Assembly (NCBI GenBank): GCA_028716025.1
Contig: JAQUQP010000028.1
Span: 1 to 15,562, forward strand
Source of the DNA: a bacterium
Lineage (GTDB): Bacteria > UBA6262
Direction: 5' to 3'
Length of the DNA stretch: 15,562 bases
The notes under the pieces are model-generated. The model ran no database searches. It was not told the DNA's origin and saw only the letters and a program-made list of their open reading frames with translations. Position numbers and translations under genes: made by a program. Below, piece after piece: positions 1 to 7,309 of the stretch (positions are counted from its first letter, which is position 1; every line of letters begins with the position of its first letter).

Positions 1-1786
1 CCAGGTTAGAAAGTGTGTATTCAATGGTAATGAGTGGTTGGTTCTTTAAAATAATTATCTTTTTTTCTATTTTTATCGCAGCAAAAAGTTTTCCAAACCA
101 AACATGGCCTTCCCGGATCAACCGTATTTGTAGTTTTTCCCCTTCTGTCTGGCATTTATAATCATACGACTGATTTACGAAATCTCCTTGTTCACCAAAA
201 TTGCAATTATGAAAAGCTGCTAGATCAGCCCAATCGCTCAGGAAATGGTCAATAGCTAAACCGCGCTCATACCAGTCATACATCAAGTACTGGTCCAGAT
301 TTTTTTCTTTAACATGAAACTGTTCATGGATAGTCTTGGCTTCATTACTTTCTTGTTCTTGGTTATGCTTATTGACAAAATCCTTTATTTTCTGATGATA
401 GGCCTCTTTATGACGGCTTAAGACATTCAAGCAGTTAAAGTTTTTTGGACGGTAGTCAAGTTCCAGGATCTTGCCGCCCACCTCAGGGGATACATATAAT
501 TTTACGGTTTTGCCGGCAACAATTATTTCCACGTTTCCATCATTGTTATAGTCCAGGATCTGGCAAGTCGGTTCATTTATCGGTACTATAGCCGCATCCA
601 GATTATTCTCCGCTTTGATCAGGTTCTCATAAATCGAACGACGCAAGTGGCTCATATACAAGCCACCGAACACGCCATGCCAGTATCCATCATTGGCTTG
701 AGCTGCCAAAAGCTCATCCTGCGCTTGCCATATTTTAGGATCATCTATTCCGGTCTTTAAAGCGGCATTGACCCGGACGCTTACCTCCAGCATTTTTTTA
801 TGCATATTATTGGATTCCGAGTATTTTACCAAGAAATTCCGCCAAAAGCCGCCTTTAATAAATTGCAGGTAATCATGTTGATCTTGATTTTGTTTGATCC
901 GGTCTACTATGTGTTCATATACTTCCTGGGCATGTTCTGGTAAGGACCATTCCAGCATCTCGCTGTAACTAGCGCAAGGAACATAAGCCCTGCCCTTGGG
1001 TTTATAAGTATCCAGATATTCGGTAAAAGTCGTCGTTTTGAGCCAGGAAGAATTCTCCTCCAGCTTTTCAAAGAATCGCTCCAGCCACTTTTCTTCATAG
1101 ACTGAATGGTATGTTTGCGGCCAGATCCCGAATTTTTCTCCATCATCGGCAATGACCAGCAATCGTTCGCCCTCTTCACTGGCTACCTGGGCGCAATATT
1201 CAATTGTTTTTTCCGGCATGGCGAAAGGGATGATATAGCGCAATTTCTGGCTGATCGGGAACATGGCCAGTGATCTGCCTTGTTCTTCAGTTAAATAATA
1301 ACCGTATAAGTCTTCTTCCGTTAGGCCGGCAGATTTAAAATGATAATCATCAACTACCACATATTCAACCTTAGCTTCTTGCAAGGATTTCACCAGATGT
1401 GGTTCCCAGATACGTTCAGCCAACCACATCCCTCTGGCTTGATATCCTGTTGTTTTACGGATAAAAGTTGTCAATTTCTCGATCTGGGCCTTTTTATCAT
1501 CATCGGGGAGGATTGCCAATATCGGCTCGTAAAATCCGCCCGTCATTATTTCGATTTGTTTTTGCTTTACCATTTGCCGTATCTGTTCGATGAATTCCGG
1601 ATGCTTCTCTTGAATGAATTGGAAAAGAGCCCCGGTATAATGAAAGCTCATCTTAACTTGAGGATGACGAAGCAATACCTTCATAAAGGGCAAATACGCT
1701 TTTTGGTAGGCTTCCTCAAAAATATGGTCAAAGTTGCCAACCGGCTGGTGGTTGTGCACTCCGAATATGAGGTTAACTTTTTTCAC
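1..1786 (-). CDS. GH57 4-alpha-glucanotransferase (amylomaltase-like), 3' end cut by window edge
   Basis: The GTG start at 1786 opens 595 uninterrupted codons that run off the left edge. The N-terminus (LIFGVHNHQPVGNF) and the segments GMWLAERIWEP and ADDGEKFGIWPQTY match family GH57 4-alpha-glucanotransferases of the Thermococcus litoralis type, which are about 660 residues long, so roughly 60-70 C-terminal residues are missing. From the family, Glu124 in WLAERIWEP is the expected nucleophile and Asp214/Asp215 in the DDGEKFG motif supply the acid/base. After the (beta/alpha)7 barrel come SNNMHKKML and DGYWHGVFGG, then a beta-rich region typical of the C-terminal domain. It transfers alpha-1,4-glucan segments between maltodextrins, probably in the cytoplasm because no signal peptide is seen. 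A Shine-Dalgarno-like AGAGG lies 9 nt before the GTG, and an in-frame TAA lies just upstream. It follows the PTS IIB gene by 97 nt. Family is sure; the exact transfer-versus-hydrolysis activity is inferred. Confidence 0.93.
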   Translation of the reverse strand, partial: MKKVNLIFGVHNHQPVGNFDHIFEEAYQKAYLPFMKVLLRHPQVKMSFHYTGALFQFIQEKHPEFIEQIRQMVKQKQIEIMTGGFYEPILAILPDDDKKAQIEKLTTFIRKTTGYQARGMWLAERIWEPHLVKSLQEAKVEYVVVDDYHFKSAGLTEEDLYGYYLTEEQGRSLAMFPISQKLRYIIPFAMPEKTIEYCAQVASEEGERLLVIADDGEKFGIWPQTYHSVYEEKWLERFFEKLEENSSWLKTTTFTEYLDTYKPKGRAYVPCASYSEMLEWSLPEHAQEVYEHIVDRIKQNQDQHDYLQFIKGGFWRNFLVKYSESNNMHKKMLEVSVRVNAALKTGIDDPKIWQAQDELLAAQANDGYWHGVFGGLYMSHLRRSIYENLIKAENNLDAAIVPINEPTCQILDYNNDGNVEIIVAGKTVKLYVSPEVGGKILELDYRPKNFNCLNVLSRHKEAYHQKIKDFVNKHNQEQESNEAKTIHEQFHVKEKNLDQYLMYDWYERGLAIDHFLSDWADLAAFHNCNFGEQGDFVNQSYDYKCQTEGEKLQIRLIREGHVWFGKLFAAIKIEKKIIILKNQPLITIEYTLSNL

Positions 1787-1836
1787 CAGGTTAGACCTCT
1801 TCTTTCTGCTACTTTATATTTGGCTATTATTTTCAT
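1783..1836 (-). other. 17-codon leader ORF overlapping the GH57 start
   Basis: A short ORF encoding MKIIAKYKVAERRGLTW begins with ATG at 1836, preceded by GAGG with 6 nt spacing. Its TGA (1785-1783) overlaps the GH57 GTG as GTGA. The peptide is basic and has no recognised family. The overlap would allow translational coupling, and its ribosomes would pass over the GH57 ribosome-binding site. An in-frame ATG at 1848 exists but has no suitable ribosome-binding site. It may be a leader peptide or a chance ORF; nothing in the sequence proves that it is translated. Confidence 0.35.
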
Positions 1837-1888
1837 TTTTATCCTCATCCTTTACCACCAGTACCCGTTATGTATATTAAGGTCTAAC
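1790..1888 (-). promoter_or_regulatory. Inverted repeat linking the EIIB stop to the GH57 ribosome-binding site
   Basis: On the minus strand GTTAGACCT (1888-1880) contains the EIIB TAG stop and is the exact complement of AGGTCTAAC (1798-1790), which overlaps the AGAGG ribosome-binding site of GH57. That gives nine base pairs plus one possible G-U, enclosing a loop of about 80 nt that holds the leader ORF start. If it forms in RNA it would mask the GH57 ribosome-binding site unless ribosomes finishing EIIB or reading the leader ORF open it. The arms are directly visible; the regulatory role is inferred. Confidence 0.4.
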
Positions 1889-2417
1889 GGGGTTCACCTG
1901 ATTGCTCCTTCAGATTAACAGAGTTGTCACCCATGGTAATTTTTCTGACTGAATCCATAATGTTAATACGCTCATCTGTAGGAACGATCCGTCCTTCAAG
2001 TTCAATACCTTTGCGTTCCAGCTGGTATAAGGCTTCAATATCTTCCATGTCCACGCATACTGCTTTTAATATTTGTTTTTTTCCTTCGCAATAATGAATA
2101 CCGCCCACGTTAATGCTCTTTATCGGGACCTCCTTGCCGATCAAAGATAGCGCATCCTGAGGAGAGTTAAGTAATATAATTACCCGGTCATCTTCTTTAA
2201 TCCCTTGTTTTAGGACAATCGCGGCCTCTTCAATATTCAGGATCGACAAGCGTAAGTGACTCGGAACAGCCATGGATAAAAGGACTCTTTGCATCTGGTC
2301 CTGAGCCACCTTATCATTTATGACCATAATATGGTTGGCCTTGATAGCTTTAACCCAACCGGCGACCACTTGCCCGTGTATAAGACGGTCATCGATCCTG
2401 ACCAATACAATCCCCAC
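1884..2417 (-). CDS. PTS mannose/fructose/sorbose-family EIIB component
   Basis: A 177-residue cytoplasmic protein starting VLVRIDDRLIHGQVV. DDRLIHGQ is the phosphorylation motif of mannose-family EIIB proteins, with His14 as the phospho-acceptor that takes phosphate from EIIA. Later segments such as GGIHYCEGKK and the E-G-R-I-V-P-T-D-E-R stretch also fit the family. Length is slightly above the usual 160-165 because of a polar C-terminal tail. Translation starts at GTG, with AGGAG 6 nt upstream inside the end of the EIIA gene; the gap to EIIA is 2 nt, so the pair is surely co-translated. No membrane IIC or IID follows: the next gene is the GH57 enzyme. It may therefore serve in regulation, or work with IIC/IID encoded elsewhere. 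Family assignment is firm; the sugar is unknown. Confidence 0.93.
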   Translation of the reverse strand: MGIVLVRIDDRLIHGQVVAGWVKAIKANHIMVINDKVAQDQMQRVLLSMAVPSHLRLSILNIEEAAIVLKQGIKEDDRVIILLNSPQDALSLIGKEVPIKSINVGGIHYCEGKKQILKAVCVDMEDIEALYQLERKGIELEGRIVPTDERINIMDSVRKITMGDNSVNLKEQSGEPR

Positions 2418-2419
2418 TA

Positions 2420-2833
2420 CTAGCTCCTTTTTAACTTTTGCATGAATACTTCTTTGGCATTAATAATTGTTTTCTGGCCGGTCTGCTTGATCTTCTGCAC
2501 CAGCTCTGCTAACGGTAATACTTCACGGGATGAGAAAAACTCCAGGATCATAGGTAAGTTCACTCCGGTTAGCAGTTCTATTTTACGGTTTAAGGTCAGC
2601 GGCAAACTGGTATTGGTAGGCGTACCGCCAAACATATCGGTAAAGATAATGACCCCTTCATCCTGGTTAAATTTTAATAATGTTTTCTCGATCTTGGTTT
2701 TTAGTTCGGTTGGGCTTTCTCCGGGAGTTAAGGTAATAGTTTCAATCTCCTGCTGTTGTCCAACAATGCTTTTAGCTACTGTCACTATTTCCTGCCCTAG
2801 ATCCCCATGGGTAATGATTATTGCCCCTATCAT
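2420..2833 (-). CDS. PTS mannose-family EIIA component
   Basis: A 137-residue EIIA of the mannose (EIIA-Man) type. It starts MIGAIIITHGDLGQ, where His9 is the expected phosphorylation site that receives phosphate from HPr. The segment IIFTDMFGGTPTN is the conserved family loop. The start is set at ATG 2833 because GAGG lies 5 nt upstream; an in-frame TTG at 2851 would add six residues, has no good ribosome-binding site, and would push the histidine away from its usual position near residue 10. It lies 41 nt after rapZ and 2 nt before EIIB. The hprK-rapZ-EIIA order is known in Deltaproteobacteria, where such EIIA proteins often lack a dedicated transporter and are thought to be regulatory. HPr and enzyme I genes are not in the window. 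Confidence 0.93.
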   Translation of the reverse strand: MIGAIIITHGDLGQEIVTVAKSIVGQQQEIETITLTPGESPTELKTKIEKTLLKFNQDEGVIIFTDMFGGTPTNTSLPLTLNRKIELLTGVNLPMILEFFSSREVLPLAELVQKIKQTGQKTIINAKEVFMQKLKRS

Positions 2834-2857
2834 AACTGCCTCTTTCTTCAAGCTCTA

Positions 2858-2871
2858 CAGCTTTACAGCTG
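2858..2871 (-). other. Small GUAA-tetraloop hairpin between rapZ and EIIA
   Basis: On the transcribed strand CAGCT-GTAA-AGCTG forms a 5-bp stem, plus a flanking G-U, closed by a GNRA-type tetraloop, 3 nt after the rapZ stop. AGCTGTA is also directly repeated. No U-run follows, so it is not a terminator; it could be an RNA-stability or processing element, or chance. Confidence 0.3.
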
Positions 2872-2874
2872 CTT

Positions 2875-3759
2875 TCATTTGTTTACATCCCGGTGTTTTA
2901 CTTTTACGTCGTAGTTCCTGCCAGTCAAGTATTTTTCCAGTTCGTTGGTCACTGCTACCGAGCGATGCTTTCCGCCAGTGCAGCCGATAGCGATAGTAAG
3001 ATAGGTTTTTCCTTCCTTAATATAATGAGGGATCAAAAATTTAAGTAAATTAAAATATTTTCTCAGGAACTTCTGGGTTACCGGATTGTCCAGAACAAAA
3101 TCTTTTACTTTTGAGTCATTTCCGGTATATGGCTTTAATTCATCAACATAATGCGGATTAGGCAAGAACCGCACATCCAGTACTAGATCTGCGTCTAAAG
3201 GCATGCCATATTTATACCCGAATGAAACCAGACTGATCCTGATCGTCTTGGCTGTATCGGAAACAGAAAAAAAAGATTCAGTAATAGTATCCCGCAGCTC
3301 TTTTGCGCTCATATTAGTTGTATCAATGATCTTGTCTGCCTTGGCTTTTATCTCGGTCAATAAAGCCCGCTCTTTATTGATCCCTTCCATAATGCTGCTT
3401 TCCTCACCTTCAATATCCAATGGGTGACGGCGCCTGGTTTCACTGAAACGGTGCAATAGGACTTCAGTGGAAGCTTCCAGGAACAGCACTTCATATTTTA
3501 TCTGCAGGTCAGACAACTCTTTCAGTGTATTGAATAAACTGCCCAGGAATCCGCCTTCCCGCACATCTATACCCAGGGCTACTTTATTGATCCGGCCGCC
3601 TGACTGGGCAACCACTTCCGCGAATTTCGGTAAAAGAATGATCGGCAAGTTATCAACACAAAAGAATCCCAGATCTTCAAAAACATTGATCGCTGAACTT
3701 TTGCCTGCCCCGCTCATGCCGGTAATGATAATAAGACGGCTGATACTGCCTGGAGACAT
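2875..3759 (-). CDS. rapZ: RapZ/YvcJ-family nucleotide-binding protein (RNase adapter)
   Basis: A 294-residue protein of the RapZ/YvcJ family. The N-terminal P-loop ITGMSGAGKS (residues 12-21) binds ATP/GTP, followed by FFCVDNLP. The C-terminal domain carries the family signature GCTGGKHRSV (259-268), part of the metabolite- and RNA-binding domain. In E. coli RapZ senses glucosamine-6-phosphate and guides RNase E to the small RNA GlmZ; in Bacillus YvcJ is a nucleotidase linked to competence. Which role applies here cannot be told from sequence. The start is ATG 3759, because AAGGAG lies 8 nt upstream; the in-frame GTG at 3765, which would overlap the hprK stop, is only 2 nt from that ribosome-binding site. 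It sits between hprK and the mannose-type EIIA, a typical neighbourhood. Confidence 0.95.
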   Translation of the reverse strand: MSPGSISRLIIITGMSGAGKSSAINVFEDLGFFCVDNLPIILLPKFAEVVAQSGGRINKVALGIDVREGGFLGSLFNTLKELSDLQIKYEVLFLEASTEVLLHRFSETRRRHPLDIEGEESSIMEGINKERALLTEIKAKADKIIDTTNMSAKELRDTITESFFSVSDTAKTIRISLVSFGYKYGMPLDADLVLDVRFLPNPHYVDELKPYTGNDSKVKDFVLDNPVTQKFLRKYFNLLKFLIPHYIKEGKTYLTIAIGCTGGKHRSVAVTNELEKYLTGRNYDVKVKHRDVNK

Positions 3760-3761
3760 GG

Positions 3762-4697
3762 TCACTGCTCCTTTTTCGTCTTTTCCTTTAGCTTTTTATC
3801 GAATTCATGAGCGCTGAAATACCCGGTTTGCTTCAAGCGCCAATTCATCGCGGCAACTTCAACAATCGCCGCTATATTACGGCCGGGCCGGATGGGGATG
3901 ATCAATTTGGGAACTTCTACCCCCAATATTTCATAGGTGACTTCATCCAAACCAAGCCGGTCATATTCACGTTTAGAATCCCATTCTTCCATCTGGATAA
4001 TGAGATCTATTTCCGTATCGTCACGGATCGCCCCGGCACCGAACAAATTCCTGATATCGATGATCCCTAAACCGCGTATCTCCATATGGTATTTAATAAA
4101 TTCCATGCCTTTACCTACGAGTAGAGTAGATGATTTTTTACGGATATCAACTACATCATCCGCTACCAGACGATGTCCCCGTTTAACTAATTCCAGTGCG
4201 CATTCACTTTTTCCGATACCGCTTTCACCTAGGATCAAAGCTCCAACACCATATACATCTATCAGGACACCGTGCACACTGGTTGACGGAGCAAACTTCT
4301 CTTCCAGGTAAGTGGTCACTTCATTAATAAAAGTGATGGTATTCAAAGGCGTGCGCAGGGTTGCGACGGCTCTTTCATTAGCCAGCTTAATAAGTTCTTG
4401 TGGTGGTTCCAGGCTGCGGGTAATCACAAAACACACTAGATCATAGGAAAACAGCCGTTCTAATATTTCCTGGCGCCGTTTCTGGTCCAATTCCGCCAAA
4501 TATGATAACTCGGTCATGCCCAAGATCTGGATCCGTTCAAAAGCAAAGTATTCAAAATATCCGGACAAAGCTAATCCGGGCCGATTCACGTCAAAAACTG
4601 TTATTTTTTTATCCAGCCCAGCTTCTCCCGCCAGCATTTCCAGCTGCATTTTTGCTTGCTTTTCCTTGAAAAATTCCTTGACCATTACTCCAGACAT
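3762..4697 (-). CDS. hprK: HPr kinase/phosphorylase
   Basis: A 311-residue bifunctional enzyme that phosphorylates HPr on a regulatory serine using ATP or pyrophosphate, and reverses it with phosphate. An N-terminal HprK_N domain is followed by the catalytic core: VHGVLIDVYG with the conserved histidine, Walker A GESGIGKS (about 157-164), HRLVADDVV, the HprK signature MEIRGLGIIDI, and PIRPGRNIAAIVE near the end. Length matches the family (about 310-330). The chosen start is ATG 4697, with GGGG 5 nt upstream; GTG 4703 is an in-frame alternative and ATG 4685 is too close to GGAG. The upstream 94-nt spacer carries the double heptad repeat. In Gram-negative genomes, HprK next to RapZ and a mannose-type EIIA points to a regulatory PTS. 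Its substrate HPr is not encoded in the window. Confidence 0.96.
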   Translation of the reverse strand: MSGVMVKEFFKEKQAKMQLEMLAGEAGLDKKITVFDVNRPGLALSGYFEYFAFERIQILGMTELSYLAELDQKRRQEILERLFSYDLVCFVITRSLEPPQELIKLANERAVATLRTPLNTITFINEVTTYLEEKFAPSTSVHGVLIDVYGVGALILGESGIGKSECALELVKRGHRLVADDVVDIRKKSSTLLVGKGMEFIKYHMEIRGLGIIDIRNLFGAGAIRDDTEIDLIIQMEEWDSKREYDRLGLDEVTYEILGVEVPKLIIPIRPGRNIAAIVEVAAMNWRLKQTGYFSAHEFDKKLKEKTKKEQ

Positions 4698-4713
4698 AAC
4701 CACCCCATGTTTG

Positions 4714-4791
4714 TTGATGGTTGATTGTTGATTGTTGATAGCGATCTGGTTTAGAAGCTTTTTCGATCAACTATGAACTATCAACTATGAA
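4714..4791. repeat. 78-bp imperfect palindrome of heptanucleotide repeats (two 4-unit arrays, inverted)
   Basis: On the plus strand, 4764-4791 holds four head-to-tail 7-bp units: CGATCAA (4764), CTATGAA (4771), CTATCAA (4778), CTATGAA (4785). On the minus strand, 4741-4714 holds four more of the same type: CTATCAA, CAATCAA twice, CCATCAA. The arrays face each other across 22 bp (4742-4763) and could pair in RNA as a 28-position stem with about 22 matches. It fills nearly the whole spacer between the ptsN stop and the hprK start. There is no GC-rich stem with a U-tract, so it is not an ordinary terminator. Confidence 0.85.
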
Positions 4792-4797
4792 CTGCTT

Positions 4798-5256
4798 TTA
4801 ATATTCATCTTCTTCCTTAATGATCTTGACCACTTCCGCAACATCTTTGGCATCGCGCAAAGATTGACGGAAATGTTTGTCTTTCAGGATCCTCGAGATC
4901 TTGGCTAAGGCTTTAAGATGGATCCCGGTCGATTCTATGGGCGCCAGTAATAAAAACACCAGGTAGACAGGCTCACCGTCCAGGCTTTCAAATTCTATAC
5001 CCTGTTTAGATGATCCAAAGGCGATCACTACGTTATCTACTTCATTAGTCTTACCATGAGGAATCCCCACTCCTTGGCCGATCCCGGTCGAACCTAGTTC
5101 TTCCCGGTCTAACAGGATCTTGACCACTTTTTCCTTACTGGTGATCTTTTTGCTCTTTACCAGAGCATCTACCATTTCTTCCAATACGTCTTTTTTCTCT
5201 TTACCCTGCAGGTTCACGACTATCGCGTCTTTGACGATGAAATCCATTAATTTCAT
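4798..5256 (-). CDS. ptsN: PTS EIIA, nitrogen-regulatory/fructose type
   Basis: A 152-residue PTS_EIIA_2 domain protein. The segment GIGQGVGIPHGK contains the conserved phosphorylation site, His67 from the chosen start; ELGSTGIG before it and the L-A-P-I-x-x-x-G-I-H-L stretch after it are family features. The protein accepts phosphate from an HPr-type carrier and acts as a regulator rather than as part of a transporter. The start is ATG 5256, because AGGAGG ends exactly 6 nt upstream; the in-frame TTG at 5259 would leave only 3 nt. It follows hpf by about 38 nt and precedes the repeat-filled spacer before hprK. hpf-ptsN adjacency is common next to rpoN in Proteobacteria, but rpoN is not here. 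PtsN versus a fructose-type IIA cannot be fully separated; the neighbours favour PtsN. Confidence 0.92.
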   Translation of the reverse strand: MKLMDFIVKDAIVVNLQGKEKKDVLEEMVDALVKSKKITSKEKVVKILLDREELGSTGIGQGVGIPHGKTNEVDNVVIAFGSSKQGIEFESLDGEPVYLVFLLLAPIESTGIHLKALAKISRILKDKHFRQSLRDAKDVAEVVKIIKEEDEY

Positions 5257-5268
5257 CAAATTCCTCCT
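5257..5268 (-). promoter_or_regulatory. Ribosome-binding site of ptsN
   Basis: A perfect AGGAGG at 5268-5263 is followed by 6 nt and then ATG 5256. This decides the start in favour of ATG 5256 over the in-frame TTG 5259. Confidence 0.8.
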
Positions 5269-5294
5269 ATCGCACTCAAATATGACTTAAGATA

Positions 5295-5852
5295 TTACAG
5301 AACCGGCTCTAATAAGCCGAAAGTCCCGTCCCGCCGCTTATACACGATGTTCACTTTATTGGTTTCTATATTCACGAAGGCCCAGAAGTCGTTGTCTGTC
5401 ATTTCCATTCTCTTGATGGCTTCTTTGGCCGATATCGGATTGGTATCGAATTCTTTCTTGATCATATTTTTTGCCAGATCAATGCCAGTCTTTTCCGATC
5501 CGTTGCGCGAAATTATTTTCGCTTCGGTCCTTAATAAATTTGTACTGGTACGATGATCATGATGCTTGTTGGTCTTGACCTTTTCCTTAAACTTTTTCAT
5601 CTGCCGGTCCAGGCTGTCAACCATCAAGTCAATAGCGGCATACAAGTCCTGCGATTCTTCCTTGGCATTGATCCGCGCCCCTCCGGCATTGACCGTCGCT
5701 TCCGCTATCGAGTAATACTTCTCTACGGTCAGGATCACGTGTGCCGCGATCACGTTGTTAAAATATTTCTGTACTTTACCGACTTTCTCTTCCGCGTACT
5801 GTTTCAATTGCGGTGTTAATTTTGCGTGCCGTACCGTAATACTTACCTGCAT
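5295..5852 (-). CDS. hpf: Ribosome hibernation promoting factor, long form
   Basis: A 185-residue protein. The N-terminal S30AE domain (about residues 1-100; VSITVRHAKLTPQLKQYAEEKV at the start) binds the 30S decoding region. A linker leads to a C-terminal domain (about 128-185, with NPISAKEAIKRMEMTDNDF and VYKRRDGTFGLLEP) that dimerises ribosomes into inactive 100S particles in long-form HPF. The length is the long form, unlike the roughly 95-residue E. coli HPF. A strong ribosome-binding site, AAAGGAG, lies 8 nt before ATG 5852. The 55-nt spacer to lptB is the site where many Proteobacteria carry rpoN, and it holds no gene here. It sits just before ptsN, consistent with a link between nutrient status and ribosome hibernation. 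Confidence 0.95.
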   Translation of the reverse strand: MQVSITVRHAKLTPQLKQYAEEKVGKVQKYFNNVIAAHVILTVEKYYSIAEATVNAGGARINAKEESQDLYAAIDLMVDSLDRQMKKFKEKVKTNKHHDHRTSTNLLRTEAKIISRNGSEKTGIDLAKNMIKKEFDTNPISAKEAIKRMEMTDNDFWAFVNIETNKVNIVYKRRDGTFGLLEPVL

Positions 5853-5907
5853 CTAAGATGCTCCTTTCTCCTTTGAGAGATTTTCATAATATCATAGCCG
5901 CGGCGAT

Positions 5908-6630
5908 TTACAAAGTGAATTCTTCACCGAGATAAATCTGGCGCGCTTTTTCATTATTGACCAGTTCCCGGGCAGAACCCTGAAGCAGGATCTTTCCTTC
6001 ATACATAATATAGGCACGGTCAATTATCTTTAGGGTTTCCCGTACATTATGGTCGGTAATCAAGACCCCGAGCCCTTTTTCGCGTAGTTTGGATATTATC
6101 TGCTGTATATCGATAACCGCGATCGGGTCAATGCCCAGAAAAGGCTCATCCAGCAAGATAAACTTTGGATTAGTCACCAAAGCCCGGCTTATTTCCACCC
6201 GTCGCTTTTCACCACCGCTCAAGAGATAGGTCTTAGCCTTAGCCAAATCAGCTATGTCAAATTCCTCCAGTAATGACCGCATTTTATCTAAGCGTTCTTT
6301 TTTGCTCATGGGTAATGTTTCCAATATTGCCAGCAGGTTTTCCTCTACGGTCAAATGGCGGAAGATAGATGGTTCCTGCGATAGGTACCCAATACCCAGG
6401 CGAGCACGCATATACATCGGCAACTCGGTAATATCATGGTCGTCTAATTTAATCTGCCCGTTATTAGGCGAAATCAATCCTACCATCATATAAAAGGTAG
6501 TGGTCTTGCCCGCCCCATTAGGGCCCAGCAATCCTACTATTTCGCCTTCGTTAACATTGACGCTGACCTTATTGACTACCGGCCTTTTGGCATAATATTT
6601 AACCAACTCTTGGGTATATAATTTACTCAT
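5908..6630 (-). CDS. lptB: LPS export ABC transporter ATP-binding protein LptB
   Basis: A 240-residue ABC ATPase that powers LPS extraction from the inner membrane with LptF/LptG. Visible motifs are Walker [10 protein letters not shown] (36-44), Q-loop Gln85, signature LSGGE (137-141), Walker B FILLDEP (157-163) with Glu162 as catalytic base, and switch His194. [12 protein letters not shown] closely matches the LptB-specific DEPFAGVDPISV of E. coli, which separates it from generic branched-chain amino-acid ATPases. Its ATG shares one base with the lptA stop (TAATG), indicating translational coupling. LptF and LptG, the permease partners, are not in the window and must lie elsewhere, as is usual. 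Confidence 0.97.
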   Translation of the reverse strand: MSKLYTQELVKYYAKRPVVNKVSVNVNEGEIVGLLGPNGAGKTTTFYMMVGLISPNNGQIKLDDHDITELPMYMRARLGIGYLSQEPSIFRHLTVEENLLAILETLPMSKKERLDKMRSLLEEFDIADLAKAKTYLLSGGEKRRVEISRALVTNPKFILLDEPFLGIDPIAVIDIQQIISKLREKGLGVLITDHNVRETLKIIDRAYIMYEGKILLQGSARELVNNEKARQIYLGEEFTL

Positions 6631-7307
6631 TAATTGTTGGCCTTTTCTTTTTTTATTGGGGTGATCTTAGCCTGGACATTCTCTTCAATAATCACTCTCT
6701 CGTTTTCTGTAAACACCGTTATAACTTTACCCGTATATTCACTGATATTATCCTCGTTCTGCTGCCAAACCCAGGGTTTTCCGGTCAAAACCAGTTTTTT
6801 CTCCTCATAATAGTAATCGGCAACGTCGCTTTTAGATTTTGCCTCTGGTTGGACAATGTTCACGTTACCGGAAACTTTGGCCCTTTTTTCATTATTGAAC
6901 ATTTCTATCAGATCGCCGGTAATAGTGGTATCATTTTTAGGATTAACCGCATCCAAGCGAACGATCTTCGGTGATTTAGAAACAGTTCCATATCCGGTTT
7001 TGCGATTATAAACCATTCGACCGCCATAAATATCGGTTGTCTCATTATCTTTCTTTTCCTGGTAGTGGACATTACCTGCCGCTTCTAAACGATCTTCGGC
7101 GAGGTAATGCCAGACTTTATCGGCATACAGTACCCCTTGTTCCTGGGTTACTTTTACCTGCCCGCTGAAAAAAGCTACCTTGCCCTTTTCCAATGTTTCC
7201 ATTTGTTGGCTGGAAACGTCTATGGGTTTGTCCTCAGCTAGTGACAATCCCGCAATACCGCCCAAAATTGTTATCACTACCGCAAATATCCCTGATTTTT
7301 TACCCAT
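6630..7307 (-). CDS. lptA: LptA-like periplasmic LPS bridge protein (OstA domain)
   Basis: A 225-residue protein with an N-terminal signal peptide: basic MGKK, a hydrophobic core, and a likely cleavage after GLSLA (about residue 24). The mature part is beta-rich with repeated OstA/LptD-N features ([50 protein letters not shown]). This fold forms the beta-jellyroll bridge that passes LPS from LptC to LptD across the periplasm. It is slightly longer than E. coli LptA (185). The ATG lies 2 nt after the lptC stop; only a weak AGAGAG is upstream, so translation probably depends on coupling. Its neighbours lptC and lptB support the call strongly. Confidence 0.9.
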   Translation of the reverse strand: MGKKSGIFAVVITILGGIAGLSLAEDKPIDVSSQQMETLEKGKVAFFSGQVKVTQEQGVLYADKVWHYLAEDRLEAAGNVHYQEKKDNETTDIYGGRMVYNRKTGYGTVSKSPKIVRLDAVNPKNDTTITGDLIEMFNNEKRAKVSGNVNIVQPEAKSKSDVADYYYEEKKLVLTGKPWVWQQNEDNISEYTGKVITVFTENERVIIEENVQAKITPIKKEKANN

Positions 7308-7309
7308 AT

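Noticed and set aside
907..1179. 90-codon minus-strand ORF
   Set aside because: It is another frame of the GH57 gene, whose own frame is open and contains the catalytic DDGEKFG motif here.
1..1786. Frameshifted or decayed GH57 gene, suspected because no long closed ORF covers the region
   Set aside because: Translating the minus strand from GTG 1786 gave an unbroken conserved frame to the edge; it only lacks a stop because the window ends.
1340..1918. 192-codon plus-strand ORF opposite the GH57 start and the EIIB end
   Set aside because: It lies antisense to the clearly conserved GH57 N-terminus and spans the EIIB-GH57 spacer; its translation has no family resemblance.
4711..4791. CRISPR-like array
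   Set aside because: Units are 7 bp, directly adjacent with no unique spacers, and no cas genes are nearby.
5853..5907. Separate promoter for hpf (TATGAT/TATTAT near 5885-5895)
   Set aside because: No acceptable -35 at a proper distance; AT-rich matches of this kind are frequent by chance.
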